Positions 49,258-61,502 of a stretch of 64,000 nucleotides of DNA are shown one piece after another. Source of the DNA: Euryodendron excelsum (taxonomy: Eukaryota > Streptophyta > Magnoliopsida > Ericales > Pentaphylacaceae). Position 1 is the first letter of the stretch. Each line of letters starts with the position of its first letter. The position numbers and the translations under genes were made by a program. Location: NCBI GenBank assembly GCA_033060915.1, contig CM065394.1:33022001-33086000 (forward strand), written 5' to 3'. The notes under the pieces were generated by a model, which made no database searches, was not told the origin of the DNA, and saw nothing but the letters and a program-made list of their open reading frames with translations.

Positions 49258-51785
49258 TGTCACACCCCTAACCCAATTAGACATTAATTATGTCACATTA
49301 GGTGAGGCGTGATCGCACAGGTCACAGTACCTGCGAACGACACCTTAACCCATACTCAAAAATAAAAGAACGCAGTGGAATAAACAATACAATGAGGAAA
49401 ATATAATAAACTCTCCAAAGGAATAAATTACCACTGGAAAATAATCAACATCCTTTTACAAAATTCTTTACCATTATACAAAGTTAAAACATAATACCAA
49501 AACCCAACGTCTATATAAAATACAACCATGAAACTGAAAGTAAGACAATGAAGCTGTCCCAAGCCCCGTGACTCGACATCCTGACATCGACATGATTGCC
49601 ACCACGGCAAGAACCAAGACTGCAGTGAACCAAACCGTTATCTCCAAGTTACTTGTTAAGACAGTCTGTGTGGGTGTGAGCTAATTGTCAACATGCTCAC
49701 GACAGATAATCAAACTCATAAAGAATGATAATAAGCACTCAAATGCATACAGGTAGATATGATTAATATATATCTATATCATGGATGTCTCAATGCAATG
49801 CATGTATCACCCACATGTGCGCGCAATTTTAGATAACGTTGGCCCAATATATCGATGGCGCGTTATCAAGGAATGCCCACCGTGGCACCCCTAGGCTAGT
49901 CCACCGTGATTAAGCCTTGGTTAACCCACCGTGGTTAACTCTCTCCAGTGCAATGCAAGGCATACAATATGAATGGTATGCAATGCCACCATGTATATAA
50001 AATCATCATTGTCTCCACAGAACTTCTCATATAATACCAATTTCACCTCATATATAAACACCTTCAACACCTCATATGCATTCACCACCATTATACATAT
50101 AAAAAATTCACAATGCATTTAACATGAATAAAATTATTTCAAAATCTCACAATTCCACAATTAATACCAAGATAGATAATAACACAAGCAATATATATAT
50201 TCACTTCTATATGAATAAGATTATCCTATGATCCCACCTGTCACCGCACACACACTATGTCAAAGATCACTTCGGGGTTGACGTTGAAGGATCTTGCTCT
50301 CCGTTAGCTCCTATCACCACAACCGTATTAGTTTAGGAAACTCAATGTATACTCCGATAATCATAGCTATAATGTCTACACAAACAAGTTATAACACTGA
50401 AATTATACATTAGAACTACTATATGCTAATCTCAATCACACTCCCAATGTAAAGCTAGAGTTGAAAAATACCAAAATACATCAAGTCCTCTAATTTGCCA
50501 AAACTGACACAGACTTCATAATCTGGACATAACTTCGTGGGCTTATGCCCAAAAATTCTAAAACTTTAGAAATACCAACTAGACATATCAAAGAGTATCC
50601 AGACCAAATTGTACATTTTTTGAACATGCCTAAGTATTTATTTGGTATTTTCAAATACAGGGCAGTGCTGCAGAAACTCGAATTCAGCAGTAAATAGTCT
50701 ATCTTTGATAAATTAATAACATAGGTAAACGACATCTAAATGATCTGAAATTTGGTACAGATTATCATCAACCTTTATCCTAGATACAGTAAAAATTTCA
50801 TAATTTTTGGGCTACTCTAACTTGGTCGAATGCTCTGTTAAACCAGAGGTTACAGATCTGGGCATCAAAAATCTGCAGGGACAGTCCCATTTCAAAAATT
50901 CACCATAATTCGAAATTACAACATTTTTAAGTGAATCCAAAGCCCAAATGATCCTCATAACTCTAACTTACATTGTTAAAAAATTCAGCCACAAATAAAA
51001 TTTTTAGCTAGGTCGAAATGTCTCTAAACAGTAGCATTTTCATAGAGAATACTCTGTTAGGGCTGCCATGGGTGATTCTAAGTTTTTACTATGGAAGATC
51101 TCACCTCCATCCTCTTCCTTCCGTGGCATGATTCATACAACATGTAATAATTAGAGAAAATAAGATGAAACAAGCATGATACTCACCTTAGATGAGGAAA
51201 ACAAAGTGCAAGAAAGCTTCCTTAGATTTTTCCCTTCTTTTCTTCTTCTTCCTCTTTTCCACCGATTGCTCCTTCTCTCTTCAAGCTTCTCTCTCTCTCT
51301 ATAACTCTATATCTCTCTCTCTCTCTCTCTCTATAATGGCAGTTATCTTTCCTCTCTTCTCCCTCCCATCATGCTAACCACTCACTCCCCACCATTCTTG
51401 TTTTTTTTCCTTTCTTTTTCTTCCTTTTCTTTCTTCATTTGCCTCCTTGTCCCCTCTTGTCATCTTTCTCCCTTTCTCTCCACCGACACCCTCCCTTCCT
51501 CTGAATTAACTTCAATAGAAACATAATACTATATATCTCACCCCCCTTAGGTATTTTATACACCCACTTATTATATTTTAGGTATTTTATACATTTACTT
51601 ATTATACCCACTCACCAATGTTTCACCATTTAACCATTTAACTTACCACTAATAAAATGATACAAGTGACACACACAATTTATAATTAACCATGCAATAG
51701 ATGTAAATTAAATTAAATAAACTAATTTAACTACGTTTACGATGCAATTCAACTAATTATAAAAATATGAGATTAGGGTTTCACA
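49258..51785. mobile_element. Inner solo LTR (2,528 bp), TSD ACTAC
   Basis: Starts TGTCACACCCC at 49258 and ends AGGGTTTCACA at 51785. The target duplication ACTAC is exact at 49253-49257 and 51786-51790. There are no long open frames, gag or pol. Parts such as GTGAGCT...CAGTAA-like words and repeated CCACCGTG (49880-49935) resemble plant chromovirus LTRs and the insertion at 23231. It contains (CT)n at about 51288-51330. Confidence 0.88.
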
Positions 51786-51990
51786 ACTACTCACACAACC
51801 GTTAGAGTAGTGGAAATACTCACAGACCCGTTAGAGTAGCGGAAATACTCACAAGACCCATTAGAGTAGCGGAAATACTCAACCCCGTCCGAGTAGCGGA
51901 AATACTCCCAAATCATCAACCCCGTCCGAGTGACGGAAATACTCACACTGTTAGAGTGGCGGAAACACTCAAAACCTAGGTCAATACCCA
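51786..51990. repeat. Minisatellite of about 27 bp (GTTAGAGTAGCGGAAATACTC)
   Basis: At least six units with the core GAGTNGYGGAAANACTCA. The same core occurs left of the inner insertion (49020-49080), so the array was split by it. Confidence 0.85.
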
Positions 51991-52054
51991 TGTTTGTTAG
52001 CTCACTTCGGTGAAAAATGACCAGACTACCCTTAGAAACTTTTTCGAGACTTTT

Positions 52055-52955
52055 CGGTCAAGATGACCATTTTGCCCCTAGGCATCCGAACGCCCCGGGA
52101 ACCACACCGGCTCTGGGTATCAAACCGGTAATGTCCCAAGAATACTTTTTATAGTGTTCTCAACCTCCCTTTACCCTTCCGGACCATTCCGAGTTAGTTC
52201 CGGCCAACCCGGTGCAAAATGACCGTTTTGCCCCTGGAGGGCCGGTCTCCTTCTTCGACCACACCGGCTCTGGGTATCAAACCGGTAATGTCCCGAGAAT
52301 AATTTTTGTAGTGTTCTCAACCTCCCTTTACCCTTCCGGACCATTCCGAGTTAGTTCCGGCCAACCCGGTGCAAAATGACCGTTTTGCCCCTGGAGGGCC
52401 GGTCTCCTTCTTCGACCACACCGGCTCTGGGTATCAAACCGGTAATGTCCTGAGAACACTTTTTATAGTATTCTTAACCTTCCTTTACCTTTCCGGATCA
52501 TTCCGAGTCAGTTCCGGCCAACCCGGTAAAAATGACCGTTTTACCCCTGGAGGGCTGGTCTCCTTCTTCAACCACACCGGCTTTGGGTATCAAACCGGTA
52601 ATGTCCCAAGAACACTTTTTATAGTATTCTCAACCTTCCTTTACCTTTCCGAATCATTCCGAGTCAGTTCCGGCAAACCCGGTACAAAATGACCGTTTTG
52701 CCCTTGGTGGGCCGGTCTCCATTTCCGACCACGCCGGCCCTGGGAATCAAACCGGAAACCTCTAGGAACATTCTAAATAATGTTTTCAGATCCCAAGTCT
52801 TTTTTCGGGACAATCCGGGTTCGCCCCGGCAGTTTCCTAGTCCGATTGACCATTTTGCCCCTAAAGGCTCGGTCAACCTTTCCGACCCACCTTATCCTCA
52901 CTTTCCAAGTCATATACCTCCAGGACACTATTTTAAGTGTTCTTGCTCCTTTCCG
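52055..52955. repeat. 157-bp tandem array, five clear units plus degenerate ones
   Basis: The word ACCACACCGG (once ACCACGCCGG) starts at 52101, 52258, 52415, 52571 and 52728, giving spacings of 157, 157, 156 and 157. Each unit has a TGACCGTTTTGCCCC word, GGGTATCAAACCGGTAATGT and TTCCGAGTYAGTTCCGG. A weaker sixth unit follows near 52885. One frame stays open across two units (52369-52692), a result of unit structure rather than a gene. Confidence 0.92.
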
Positions 52956-53055
52956 GCCTTCCGGGTCATTCCCGACTCCTTCAAATCATTCCCGGACTTT
53001 TCAGAGTCACTCCTAGTGAAGCCAGGCTAAAGTTTACATGGTAGTCACTAGTACA

Positions 53056-53205
53056 GGCGCCCAAATCTAGTCAAAGATACGTTGCTTGCCGACCTCAGTG
53101 GCGCCAAGCTAAAAAATGGCCTGGCGCCACTACTAGTGGCGCCAGTATAAATTTTGCCCTGGCGCCACTACAACAGGCGCCAGGCTTGTCCAACTTCTAT
53201 AAATA
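53056..53205 (+). promoter_or_regulatory. LTR promoter: six GGCGCC motifs then TATA box
   Basis: GGCGCC occurs at 53056, 53100, 53123, 53138, 53161 and 53176. The third and fourth form a near-perfect inverted repeat over 53121-53145. TATAAATA follows at 53198-53205. This is the likely transcription start region of the long LTR. TGGCGCCA resembles E2F-type sites, which is a suggestion only. Confidence 0.6.
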
Positions 53206-54059
53206 CAGAGCCTCGATCAACGTGAAAAGGGTCTGCAAACTTAACCTAAAAATCCTATACTTCGATATACAGAGCTCGAGCACCTTCAAAACCCTAGCCT
53301 CCCTAGGTTTTCCCAAACCCTAGCCACTATACACAAACCCTAGCCTCCTATACACTCATACACTAGCCTTCAACCACCCTTCGAAGATTTGAAGAGCTAC
53401 CATCCAAAGCTTGAGGACAACCCTTGAAGGCTGAAGGTGAAGATTAAGACCGAAGACCGAAGACTGCACGGCGCGCAAAATAAACAAGAAACAAGGTAGG
53501 CTTTCTCTTTAATTTTCTGCACTTCCCCCTTCTCTCTTCTCTCTCCAACCCACTTGGGTTTTTTCTATTTTAATCCCCCATCTCTTTCCCCCCCTTTCTT
53601 TACATGCTTGAAACAAGAGGATTTCCGGTCCATGTGTAGGATTGGACTATTGGAGAGTCATCGTATCGGGGGCTTTCTTTTAGTCTAACCAAAGACCATG
53701 TGAGTCCGACACCCGTGATTATGTGGTGAAGCCTTAGCCTTGTATGTTCATGACCCCCAAATTGCATTGTGCATATCATAGTCTTGCATCTTCCAAAAAC
53801 CGTTTTCAAAGTTGTTTTTCAAAACATTTTCAAACTTGTTTTCAAAATTGCATCAAAAGCTCCTTTTCAAAAACTTGTTTTCAAAACCACAATTCTAAGG
53901 TGATTCTAGCCTTTCCATGGCTAGAGTTGCTTAGAAAAGTTTTATATTAAAAGTGGCCTTTTGGTCTATATTTTCAAACCTTGTTTTCAAAACTACTTTC
54001 TTAAAGTGGTTCTAGCCTTCTTATGGCTAGAATCGCTTTAGGAAAGTGAGATGTTTTTT

Positions 54060-55720
54060 TTTTTTTTTTATACTTTCCAAAAACTCTCTCTTCAAAAATC
54101 TCTTCCTAAAAATCTCTTTTTCAACATACTTTCCTAAAACTTTCCTCTTCAAAATTGTTTTCAAAAACTCCTTTCCAAAAATCTATTTTTCAAAACTCCC
54201 TGTTTCAACTCCTTTCCAAACTCCTTCCCCCAAAATCCACTCTCTCAAAACGTTCCCCAAAAATCTTTCCAAAAACTCTCTTTCCAAAATTTTCCTTCTA
54301 GAAATTCCCCTCTAGGATTTTCCTTCCAAAATCGACGTTTCCAAAAAACACACTTTCCAAAACTCCTTCTCTTTAAAATCTTTTTCCAAAAACTCTCTTT
54401 CTAAATTCACTTTCCAAAAACTCCTTCCTAAGATTCCCTTCTAGAAAACCTCCGTTTCTAAAAACACACTTTCTAAAAACTCTTTCCTTAGAGTCCAAGT
54501 CAAGCCCTAGAGCTAACCATTAGGAAACCCTAATTTTCTTTCCCAAAAACACAATTTTCAAACTTTGCCCCAAACCTAGGTTTTCAAAACCTCTAGTTTT
54601 CACATCCAAATTATTCATGTTTCCAAAACTTCTTTTTTACGTCAAAACAACAATTTTCCAAAACTAGGGTTTCTAGAATTTCTTTTCCAAATCCTAGCCA
54701 AATCCTACCTTTCCTTTAGGAAACCGAATCAAATTTCCCGTTTAGGAAACTAGATTCCATCCTCCGTTTTTGGAAAGAAAATCCAACCTTTCTCTTTTAG
54801 AAACCAAATCCAATCTTTTCCTAATCCAAACTTTTCTTAATTCAATTCCTTCCTAAACCATAAGTTTCCTAAACTTAAACTTTAAATCTTTCCTTGAATT
54901 TCAAAATCTAAATCTTTCCTAAACTTCCACTTTCCTAAACCTTAAGTTCCCAAAACTTGAACATAAAAATCTTTCCTAAATTTAAAAACTCAATTTTCAA
55001 ATCTTTCCTAATCCAACCCTTTCCTAATTCTACTCTCTTTTCAAATCTTAACTTTTCCAATCTAAGTTTTCAAACCTTTCTTAAACTCAAACTTTTTTTA
55101 ATTTCAAGATTTTCTAAAACTCTAAAACTTTCTAAATCTTAAACTTTCTAAATTTCAAATCTTTCCAAATTCAAAACTTTCTAAATTTGAAACTTTCTTG
55201 ACTTAAATCTTTCTAAACCCAAGTCTTTCTAAATTCTAAACTCTCTTCAACTTCAAATCTTTCCAAATCTAAGACTTTTCTAAACTCAAAACTTTCTTAA
55301 TTTAAGACTTTCTTAAGTTGAAACTTTCTTAATTCAAACATTTCCTAAACTAAAAACTTTCCTTTTTCAAACTTTTCCAATTTTCAAAACTTTCCGATTT
55401 TCAAAACTTTCCTAATTTGGGAACTTTCCTAATCTGAAAACCTTTCCTTTTTCGAAAACCTTCTAAACTCGAAACTTTCCAATTTCAAAACTTTCATAAA
55501 CCTAAAACTTTCCTAATTCAAAACTTTCTTAATTCAAAACTTTCCTAAATGAAACTTTCCTAATTCAAAACTTTCCTAAATTCCAAACTTTCCTAATTTC
55601 AAAACTTTCCTAAATTCCAAACTTTCCTAATTTCAAAACTTTCCTAAATCGAACATTTCCTAATTCAAACATTTCCTAAATCCAACTTTTCCTAATTTCC
55701 TAAACCTTCCAAGTCGAGTC
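54060..55720. repeat. Low-complexity TTTCCTAAAA / CTTTCCAAAA tract
   Basis: About 1.6 kb made of degenerate 10-13 bp words such as ACTTTCCTAAATTC and TTTCAAAACTTTCC. Open frames here (54046-54315, 54957-55142) are translations of the repeat. A similar but weaker tract lies at about 59500-60720 in the next LTR. Confidence 0.85.
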
Positions 55721-58496
55721 AAGCTTTTCCTAAGTCTAGGTTTCCTAAACCTTCATTTTTCTCTTTTTCAAAACAAGTCCAAATCTATCTTTTCAAATCA
55801 AAGTCCAATTTTCTCAATTTCAATTTCCAATCTCCTCTTCCAATTCCAAATCGAATTCAATTTCCAATTCAATCTCCTTCTTCAAATTCACTCTTCTCTT
55901 TTCAATTGGACTCCGGTCCGAACTACGACTGACCTGATTCCCCCACAGGGATACGTAGGCAACCTCCATAGGTGCGGTCACAATACTTTTCAAACTTTCA
56001 ATTCCACCCTCATGGGTGCGGTTTCCAAAATCTTTTCAAATCTCAAATTCCAATCTATTTTCAAAATTCCGAAATTTCTATTTTCAAACTTCTACTTTCA
56101 ATTTTCAAACTTTTCAATTTCAATTCTATTTCTTCAAATCCATTTTCAAATCAAATCAATTTCTTTTCAAATCAATTTCTATTTTTCAATTTTCTCTTAT
56201 CTTGCACTTGCATATCATGCATCATATTTTTCAAACATTGTTTTTCCAAAGTGAATGGGGTTGAACTATAGTTAGTCGAAGACTCTCATAGGTGAATCTA
56301 GGGTAGATTGACATGTAGGTACCGAAAGGACGGGGTAGGGTGATAGCTTAGTGCGTCTTCCCTACACGTAACCAACCTCCGAACCTAGGATCACTGTTTT
56401 CAAAGACCAAACGGAGTTATTTTTCAAAAAAGGGCTAAATGTTTTCCAAAGGTTGCCAAACAACCTGTTTTCTTTAAAAATCCTCTCTTGAGGAGATATT
56501 TTCAAAATCGTTTTTTTTCAAAAACCCTAAGTGTAGTTTTCAGATTATGCTTAGTTTTTAGGTGACCTAACTCACCTTAATCAAGTTAGGTGGAGACTCC
56601 AAATCTTTTTCAAAAGCCCTTTATTCAATCAATTTTCAATTCAAACCTAGTCGCACTCATTCTTTTAGGAGGGTGAGTTCTAACGAGAGAGTACAGCATT
56701 TTTCCCGCTTGGGTGAGTATTCCTCGAGTGCGAAAAATCTGGGCGCGACAACTATTTATGATTTAAACAACTTTTACTCCCCGTGCATTACACGAGTTGA
56801 CACCTAGTTTAAACTAAAGGACAAAACTCGACCTAAAAAAAAAATAAAAAAAGAACCAACTTTTAATAACTCATTTGTAAGCACCCCATTTTTGCCCGCT
56901 CGGCAATCTCCAGCTTGACCGGGCTAAGTTTTCCAAAATCACAACACATATAGGTTCAAGATGAGCCTTTCAACCTATAATCTAGCCAACTAGTCGCTTC
57001 TCGGGTCCACAAGGACTCGCTGGAGCCATAAGCACCATTATTCCAAGCAGCTTTTTGGACCGGGTGGTCCCGAAAACAAACACCATTTAGGTAGCTTCCC
57101 GGGATCGCCCGATCTCGGGAACCAACACCTCATCAAGTTCCAGACGGTTCACTTCTGGTGCCTACTAGCCCGCCAATGTAGAATGTCCGTCATTTGGTAG
57201 TTCTTCGAGACCGGGCGTTCTCAGAGACCAACACCACCAATTCAGGAAAATTTCTAGGACCAGGCGTTCTCAGGAACCAACACCACCCCTACAGGTAGTT
57301 CTCTAAGAACGGGCATTCTTTGAGATCAACACCGCATAGGTAGTTTTTCGAGACCGAGCGGTCTCGGGAACCAGCACCTAGGTCAACATCGGCGCCTGCT
57401 AGCCCGACTCGGTGAAAACTGGCCAAACCCGCCCCTTGGGCCTCCAGACACGTTTTGGGAAAGTTCAAAATCCCTCAAAACGATAAATCCATCCTTCCAA
57501 AGTGTTGTTAAACCATTAGGCGTCCCCTGCATGCCATTTGGTCCAAATCCAGTCCTATTCCGGCTCGTTCTGGTCAAAATGACCGTTTTGCCCCTGAACA
57601 CCTCAACACTGCACAACCCTTGCTGAACGGTAAAAGACTCTCCTAAAACCCTCCCTGAACAACCTTACACGCTTAACACAACACACTAAACCATTCCTAA
57701 CCATTTCCAGCCAATCCCAATCAAAATGACCGTTTTGCCCCTAACAATCCAAACATGCCTCGAGACAGCACCGGTCCTGAGATTCCGAGCAAAGTGTTTT
57801 ACCATACACCCTTGTTTAACCCGAGGAGGACCCTACGACACTAAACTCACACGACTAGATAAAAGTTTCCTGGAGCGTCTTGCAGACGCTCTGCCTAAAT
57901 TGTCTTTCGTCCAAATTTCCTAGTTATAACGCACCGTCAACTGATTTGAGAAATGTGTAAATCAAGGAATTCCTGAAAGTTAGTTCATAGATCTTCCTAT
58001 CGATACGGCTTGATTGGATAGATTGCTTCCCGAAGCCTTTCATCATATGGCTCAAACTTAGTTACTTTTGATAACCCTTAGAGCGTTTCACAGACGCTCC
58101 GTCATGGTTGACTTTTTTCCCAATTCCCTTATTGAAACGCATCTTCAAACGACCTGAGAAATTCGTAAATCTGAGAATTTTCGAAAGTATTTCCAGAGTA
58201 CTTTCCATCGGTACGGTCCAATCGAAAGGATCGCTTTCCGAAGGCCTCGATCACAAGAAACGAAAACAACCACTTTCAAATAACCTCAGAGTGTATCACA
58301 GATGCTCCGCAAAAGTGTCCTTTTATGCACATTTCTCGAGACGATATCCCATGTTTCCAAACACAATTTAAACTTTTCAAAAACGTGAAAGCTCACCGGA
58401 AGCCCTAGGAGAAGATCCCAGGTGCGACCAATTTTCCTGAAACCTTCCCGATTGACTCAATTATCGAGACAAAGTTTGGATGAACCTTCCCGGTGT

Positions 58497-58605
58497 TATT
58501 CTGGCAATGGAACAGTGCACAAGGTGCCACGTGTCATTCTGGCAATGGAATAGTACCTGCACATGTCCTACATGCGCTAGGTCTGTTCCAAATTGCCTAT
58601 AAATA
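58497..58605 (+). promoter_or_regulatory. LTR promoter with repeat pair, CACGTG and TATA box
   Basis: TTCTGGCAATGGAA occurs twice (about 58499 and 58537). A G-box CACGTG (in CCACGTGTC) lies at 58528-58533, and TATAAATA at 58598-58605. The layout parallels the TATA region of the other long LTR, but the upstream motifs differ. Confidence 0.5.
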
Positions 58606-59814
58606 CCAGGCCACCCCTTTGCATATTCTAACTCCGATTTCTGATGCGAAACTCTACTGAAGTCACTCCAGAACTGCGAATCTCCATACACACTTCATCC
58701 CTCCAACACTTAGCTTAGATTCTATCATCCCCAAGCCTATATATTTCACATATAAAGCCTTATACACCATCAAACACTCCCTATCAACCCTCTAAGCCTT
58801 CTTGAAGTCATTCAAGCTCCAATCAAAGCATCCTTGGAACATTACAAGTGTGTTGAAGGCAAAAGGTGGTATCCCTTTTATATTTGTGTTCTCCCCCACT
58901 CTTCTCTTCTCCCTCATAGCCTACTTAGGCTATTCTCTATTTTAATCCCTATCTTCAACCCCCATTTCTTGCATGCTTGAGCCAAGAGGGCTCTTAGATC
59001 GTGCCTAGAGAAAAGCAAGTGAGAGCCACTGTGTAGGGAGATCTCTCACTAGCCTACTTTAAGATGGTATGGACTAGGAGCCCCTTGTTTGTATGGTGTA
59101 GCCTAAAAGCCTTGTATGGGATAATGGCCCTTTGCATATTACTATTTTGATCATGTTTTGCATGCTTGGCTTCATTTTATGCTTGTTGTCATGTTCTATG
59201 ATGCTTATACTTCTCTTAAAAATCCATGTCATTTTCAAACTCTATATTTCTCCCAAAAATGGTTTCAAGAGTTGGCTCCTTGAAACTTAAAAAAACTCCT
59301 ACTAACCCCTAACTCTCATTTTGGCATCATTGCATTTTAACTTGCATAAAGGTTGCTTTTCATTTCTCTAATTTTCAAGATTTTCATTCTTCTAAGTATA
59401 GTGGTTGGAATGGCCCCATGGAACCCTGTCTTAAGTGATTTCCCTTTTGTTTGACTATATGGACCCTCTCTTGATGGAATGTGTCCCTTGAAAAATGATT
59501 TTCAAAATCCTTCTTAAAAGATGATTTTCAAAATGCATTCTCTCCATCTTTGCATCAAAAATGATTTTTCAAAAATTGTCATCATTATGTTGATTTTTGA
59601 AACCCCCACTCTTGTCAAGATAAAGGTTATAATGGCCATAAGGAAACCTTCCTTGGAATGGTCTCCAATCACCAACCATATAAACTATACTCTTGGCTAG
59701 AGTCAAAATTTTCATGGAAATGATCTGCAAAAGGGTTGTCCACCAAAGTCCATTGCATAACATGTTTGTTTTTCAAAACTCTTTCCAAAAGTGCATTAAA
59801 CCAACTTCCAAAAC

Positions 59815-60150
59815 TATTTTCCAATTCAACCCTAGGTTAACTTGACCCTAGTTATCCAACCCTAAGGTTAGCTTGATCCTAGTTGTCCAACCTTAGGTTA
59901 ACTTGACCCTAATTAACCAACCCTAGGTTAACTTGACCCTAGTTCACTTACCTTAGGTTAACCTAACCCTAAGTCATCCTAACCTTAGGTTAACCCTACC
60001 CTAGTTAGTTAATCCTAGGTCACCTTAACCTTAGGTTAACCCAACCTTAGTTAGTTAACCATGAGTCATCTTAACCCTAGATTAACCTAACCCAAGTTAG
60101 TTAACCTTAGGTCACCCCTAACCCTAGGCCAACCCAACCTAGGTTAGTAT
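59815..60150. repeat. Minisatellite of TTAACCTAACCCTAG-like units
   Basis: About ten degenerate units of roughly 30 bp with CCCTAGGTTAACTTGACCCTAG and variants, inside the second long LTR. They recall CCCTAAA but are not telomeric. Confidence 0.8.
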
Positions 60151-61502
60151 ACTTCAAGGTTCCAACTCTTGGACCCTTTTCTAAATGATCAATCCATTTT
60201 AAACTATTCTCATAACCTATTTTTCTAAAACCTCCTACTACTCTTGATTTAAAAAAACCAACTCCATAAACTCTTCAAATGTTCTTACACTCCATCTTCA
60301 AGGCGTTTCCAAAAATGTTTTCAAAAGGTCACAAACCTAAGGCGTTCCTAGCCCTCTCATGGTTAGGGATTCCAAGAAAAAGTGATGAATTAAGAACAAC
60401 CTCTAAGGTTGTCCATATTAGGATTCTAAACCCTTAGCCATTTCAAAAAACCACTCCCAAAATTAATTCATCAAAACATTCTAAAATCATGCCTCCAAAG
60501 TTTTCAAAACAAGACTTCAAAAATACTTTGAAGTTCTCTTGAGTCATGCCAAAGTATTATTCCAAAACTCCCTTAAGTTGATCCAAAAATATTTTCAAAA
60601 CACTCCACCATTCAATTCCAAGTCAAAACCTCCAAGACCACAAAGGGTCTTCAACTTCCAAGACCATAAAGAGTCTTCAACTTCCAAAGAACTCAAAGTG
60701 TCTTAAACTTTTCCAAAGACCCCAAAGTGTCTTCAAACCTTCCAAAGGCCTTAATACGCTTATTTTCCATCGGATTCTTACCTGAATTACGATTGACCTG
60801 ATTCTCGCCAAATGAGATATGTAAGCAACCTAAAATGGTGCGGCCATAACTTTTATTTTAACTCTAATCCCTTTTTCAGGAATTCCAATCAATTCAAAGT
60901 TTCTATTCCAAACTCTTTCAAAACCCCTATTATTTTCAAACTTCTTCCAAAAACTTGCATCATGCATCATTCATCCGAAAAGTGATGACTAAACCCCGTT
61001 TTTCTAAAGAGGATATTAAGTGGACAATGGTAACCGATTATTCTAGTGAGTGAACAAAGGGTGATTAGACATGTAAGTACCGAAAGGGCGGGGTAGGGTG
61101 ATAATCTTAGGATATCTTCTCTACACGTAACCAACCCCCAAACCATAGATATCTGTTTTCAAACGACCAAAATAGAGTTATTTTCCAAAATAGCTTAAAT
61201 CTTTCTAAAGGTTGCCAAACAACCTATTTTCTTAAAAACCCTCTCTTGAGGGAGTTTTCAAAACTTTTTCTAAAAAAAACCTTAAGTTTAATCTTCAGAT
61301 TAACACTTAGTTTTAGGTGCCCTAACTTACCTTAATCAAGTTAGGTGGCGACTCCTATTTTTCTGAAAAACCCTTAGTCAAACCAATTTTCAAACCTAAT
61401 CGCACTTGTCATTCTAGGAGGATGAGTTCTAGTGACAGAGTTCCGTGCTTTATGGTCTTCGAGCCGAAAGAACCTTGGACACTAAAAAATTGGGGCGCGA
61501 CA

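Larger units (their letters stand above)
48768..56750 (+). mobile_element. Very long solo LTR (about 5.45 kb), TSD ACTAT, interrupted
   Basis: Starts TGTAAGCACC at 48768 and ends GGGCGCGACA at 56750, with exact ACTAT at 48763-48767 and 56751-56755. Removing the inner insertion leaves about 5.45 kb. No coding region, primer-binding site plus gag, or second LTR is present, so it reads as a solo LTR. Ends and size resemble the Tat/Ogre group of Ty3 elements, whose LTRs are unusually long; that assignment is inferred. Inside are tandem repeats, a TATA box at 53198 and a long TTTCCTAAAA-rich tract. Confidence 0.85.
48070..56807 (+). mobile_element. Helitron-like element(s) split by a nested LTR insertion
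   Basis: Left part 48070-48767 and right part 56756-56807. The left part starts with (TA)n and AAGTTGTGTTTG and repeats the theme again near 48490 (CTCTCTCCTACGTAATAC). The right part carries the 3' hairpin (about 56780-56796) and CTAG at 56804-56807, followed by T. Joined across the insertion, it matches the units in 4CL intron 2, which read continuously through the same point (about 38905-38970). This identifies the interrupted element with good certainty, although its 5' end is unclear. Confidence 0.7.
56876..61502 (+). mobile_element. Second very long solo LTR (4.63 kb), TSD CTCAT
   Basis: Starts TGTAAGCACCCC and ends GGGGCGCGACA at 61502. CTCAT lies at 56870-56874 (one extra T before the element) and 61503-61507. 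It is related to the LTR at 48768-56750: similar first 30 bases, TGACCGTTTTGCCCC words, a TATAAATA box at 58598-58605, a TCTATTTTAATCCC stretch after it, and AAGTTAGGTGGNGACTCC near the right end. No internal coding domain was seen. Tat/Ogre-like assignment is inferred. Confidence 0.82.

Noticed and set aside
49258..51785. Interpretation as a full element with two LTRs
   Set aside because: No direct terminal repeats were seen inside it and there is no coding domain; the solo LTR reading is simpler.
52369..53030. Open frames of 107-113 aa
   Set aside because: They come from the 157-bp repeat unit, whose near-multiple-of-three period keeps a frame open across two units.
54046..56271. Several Phe/Ser/Lys-rich open frames
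   Set aside because: They are translations of the TTTCCAAAA/TTTCCTAAA repeat tract.
59815..60150. Telomere-like CCCTAA words
   Set aside because: Units are about 30 bp, irregular and mixed with GGTTAACTTGAC, and sit inside a defined LTR. They are not (CCCTAAA)n.
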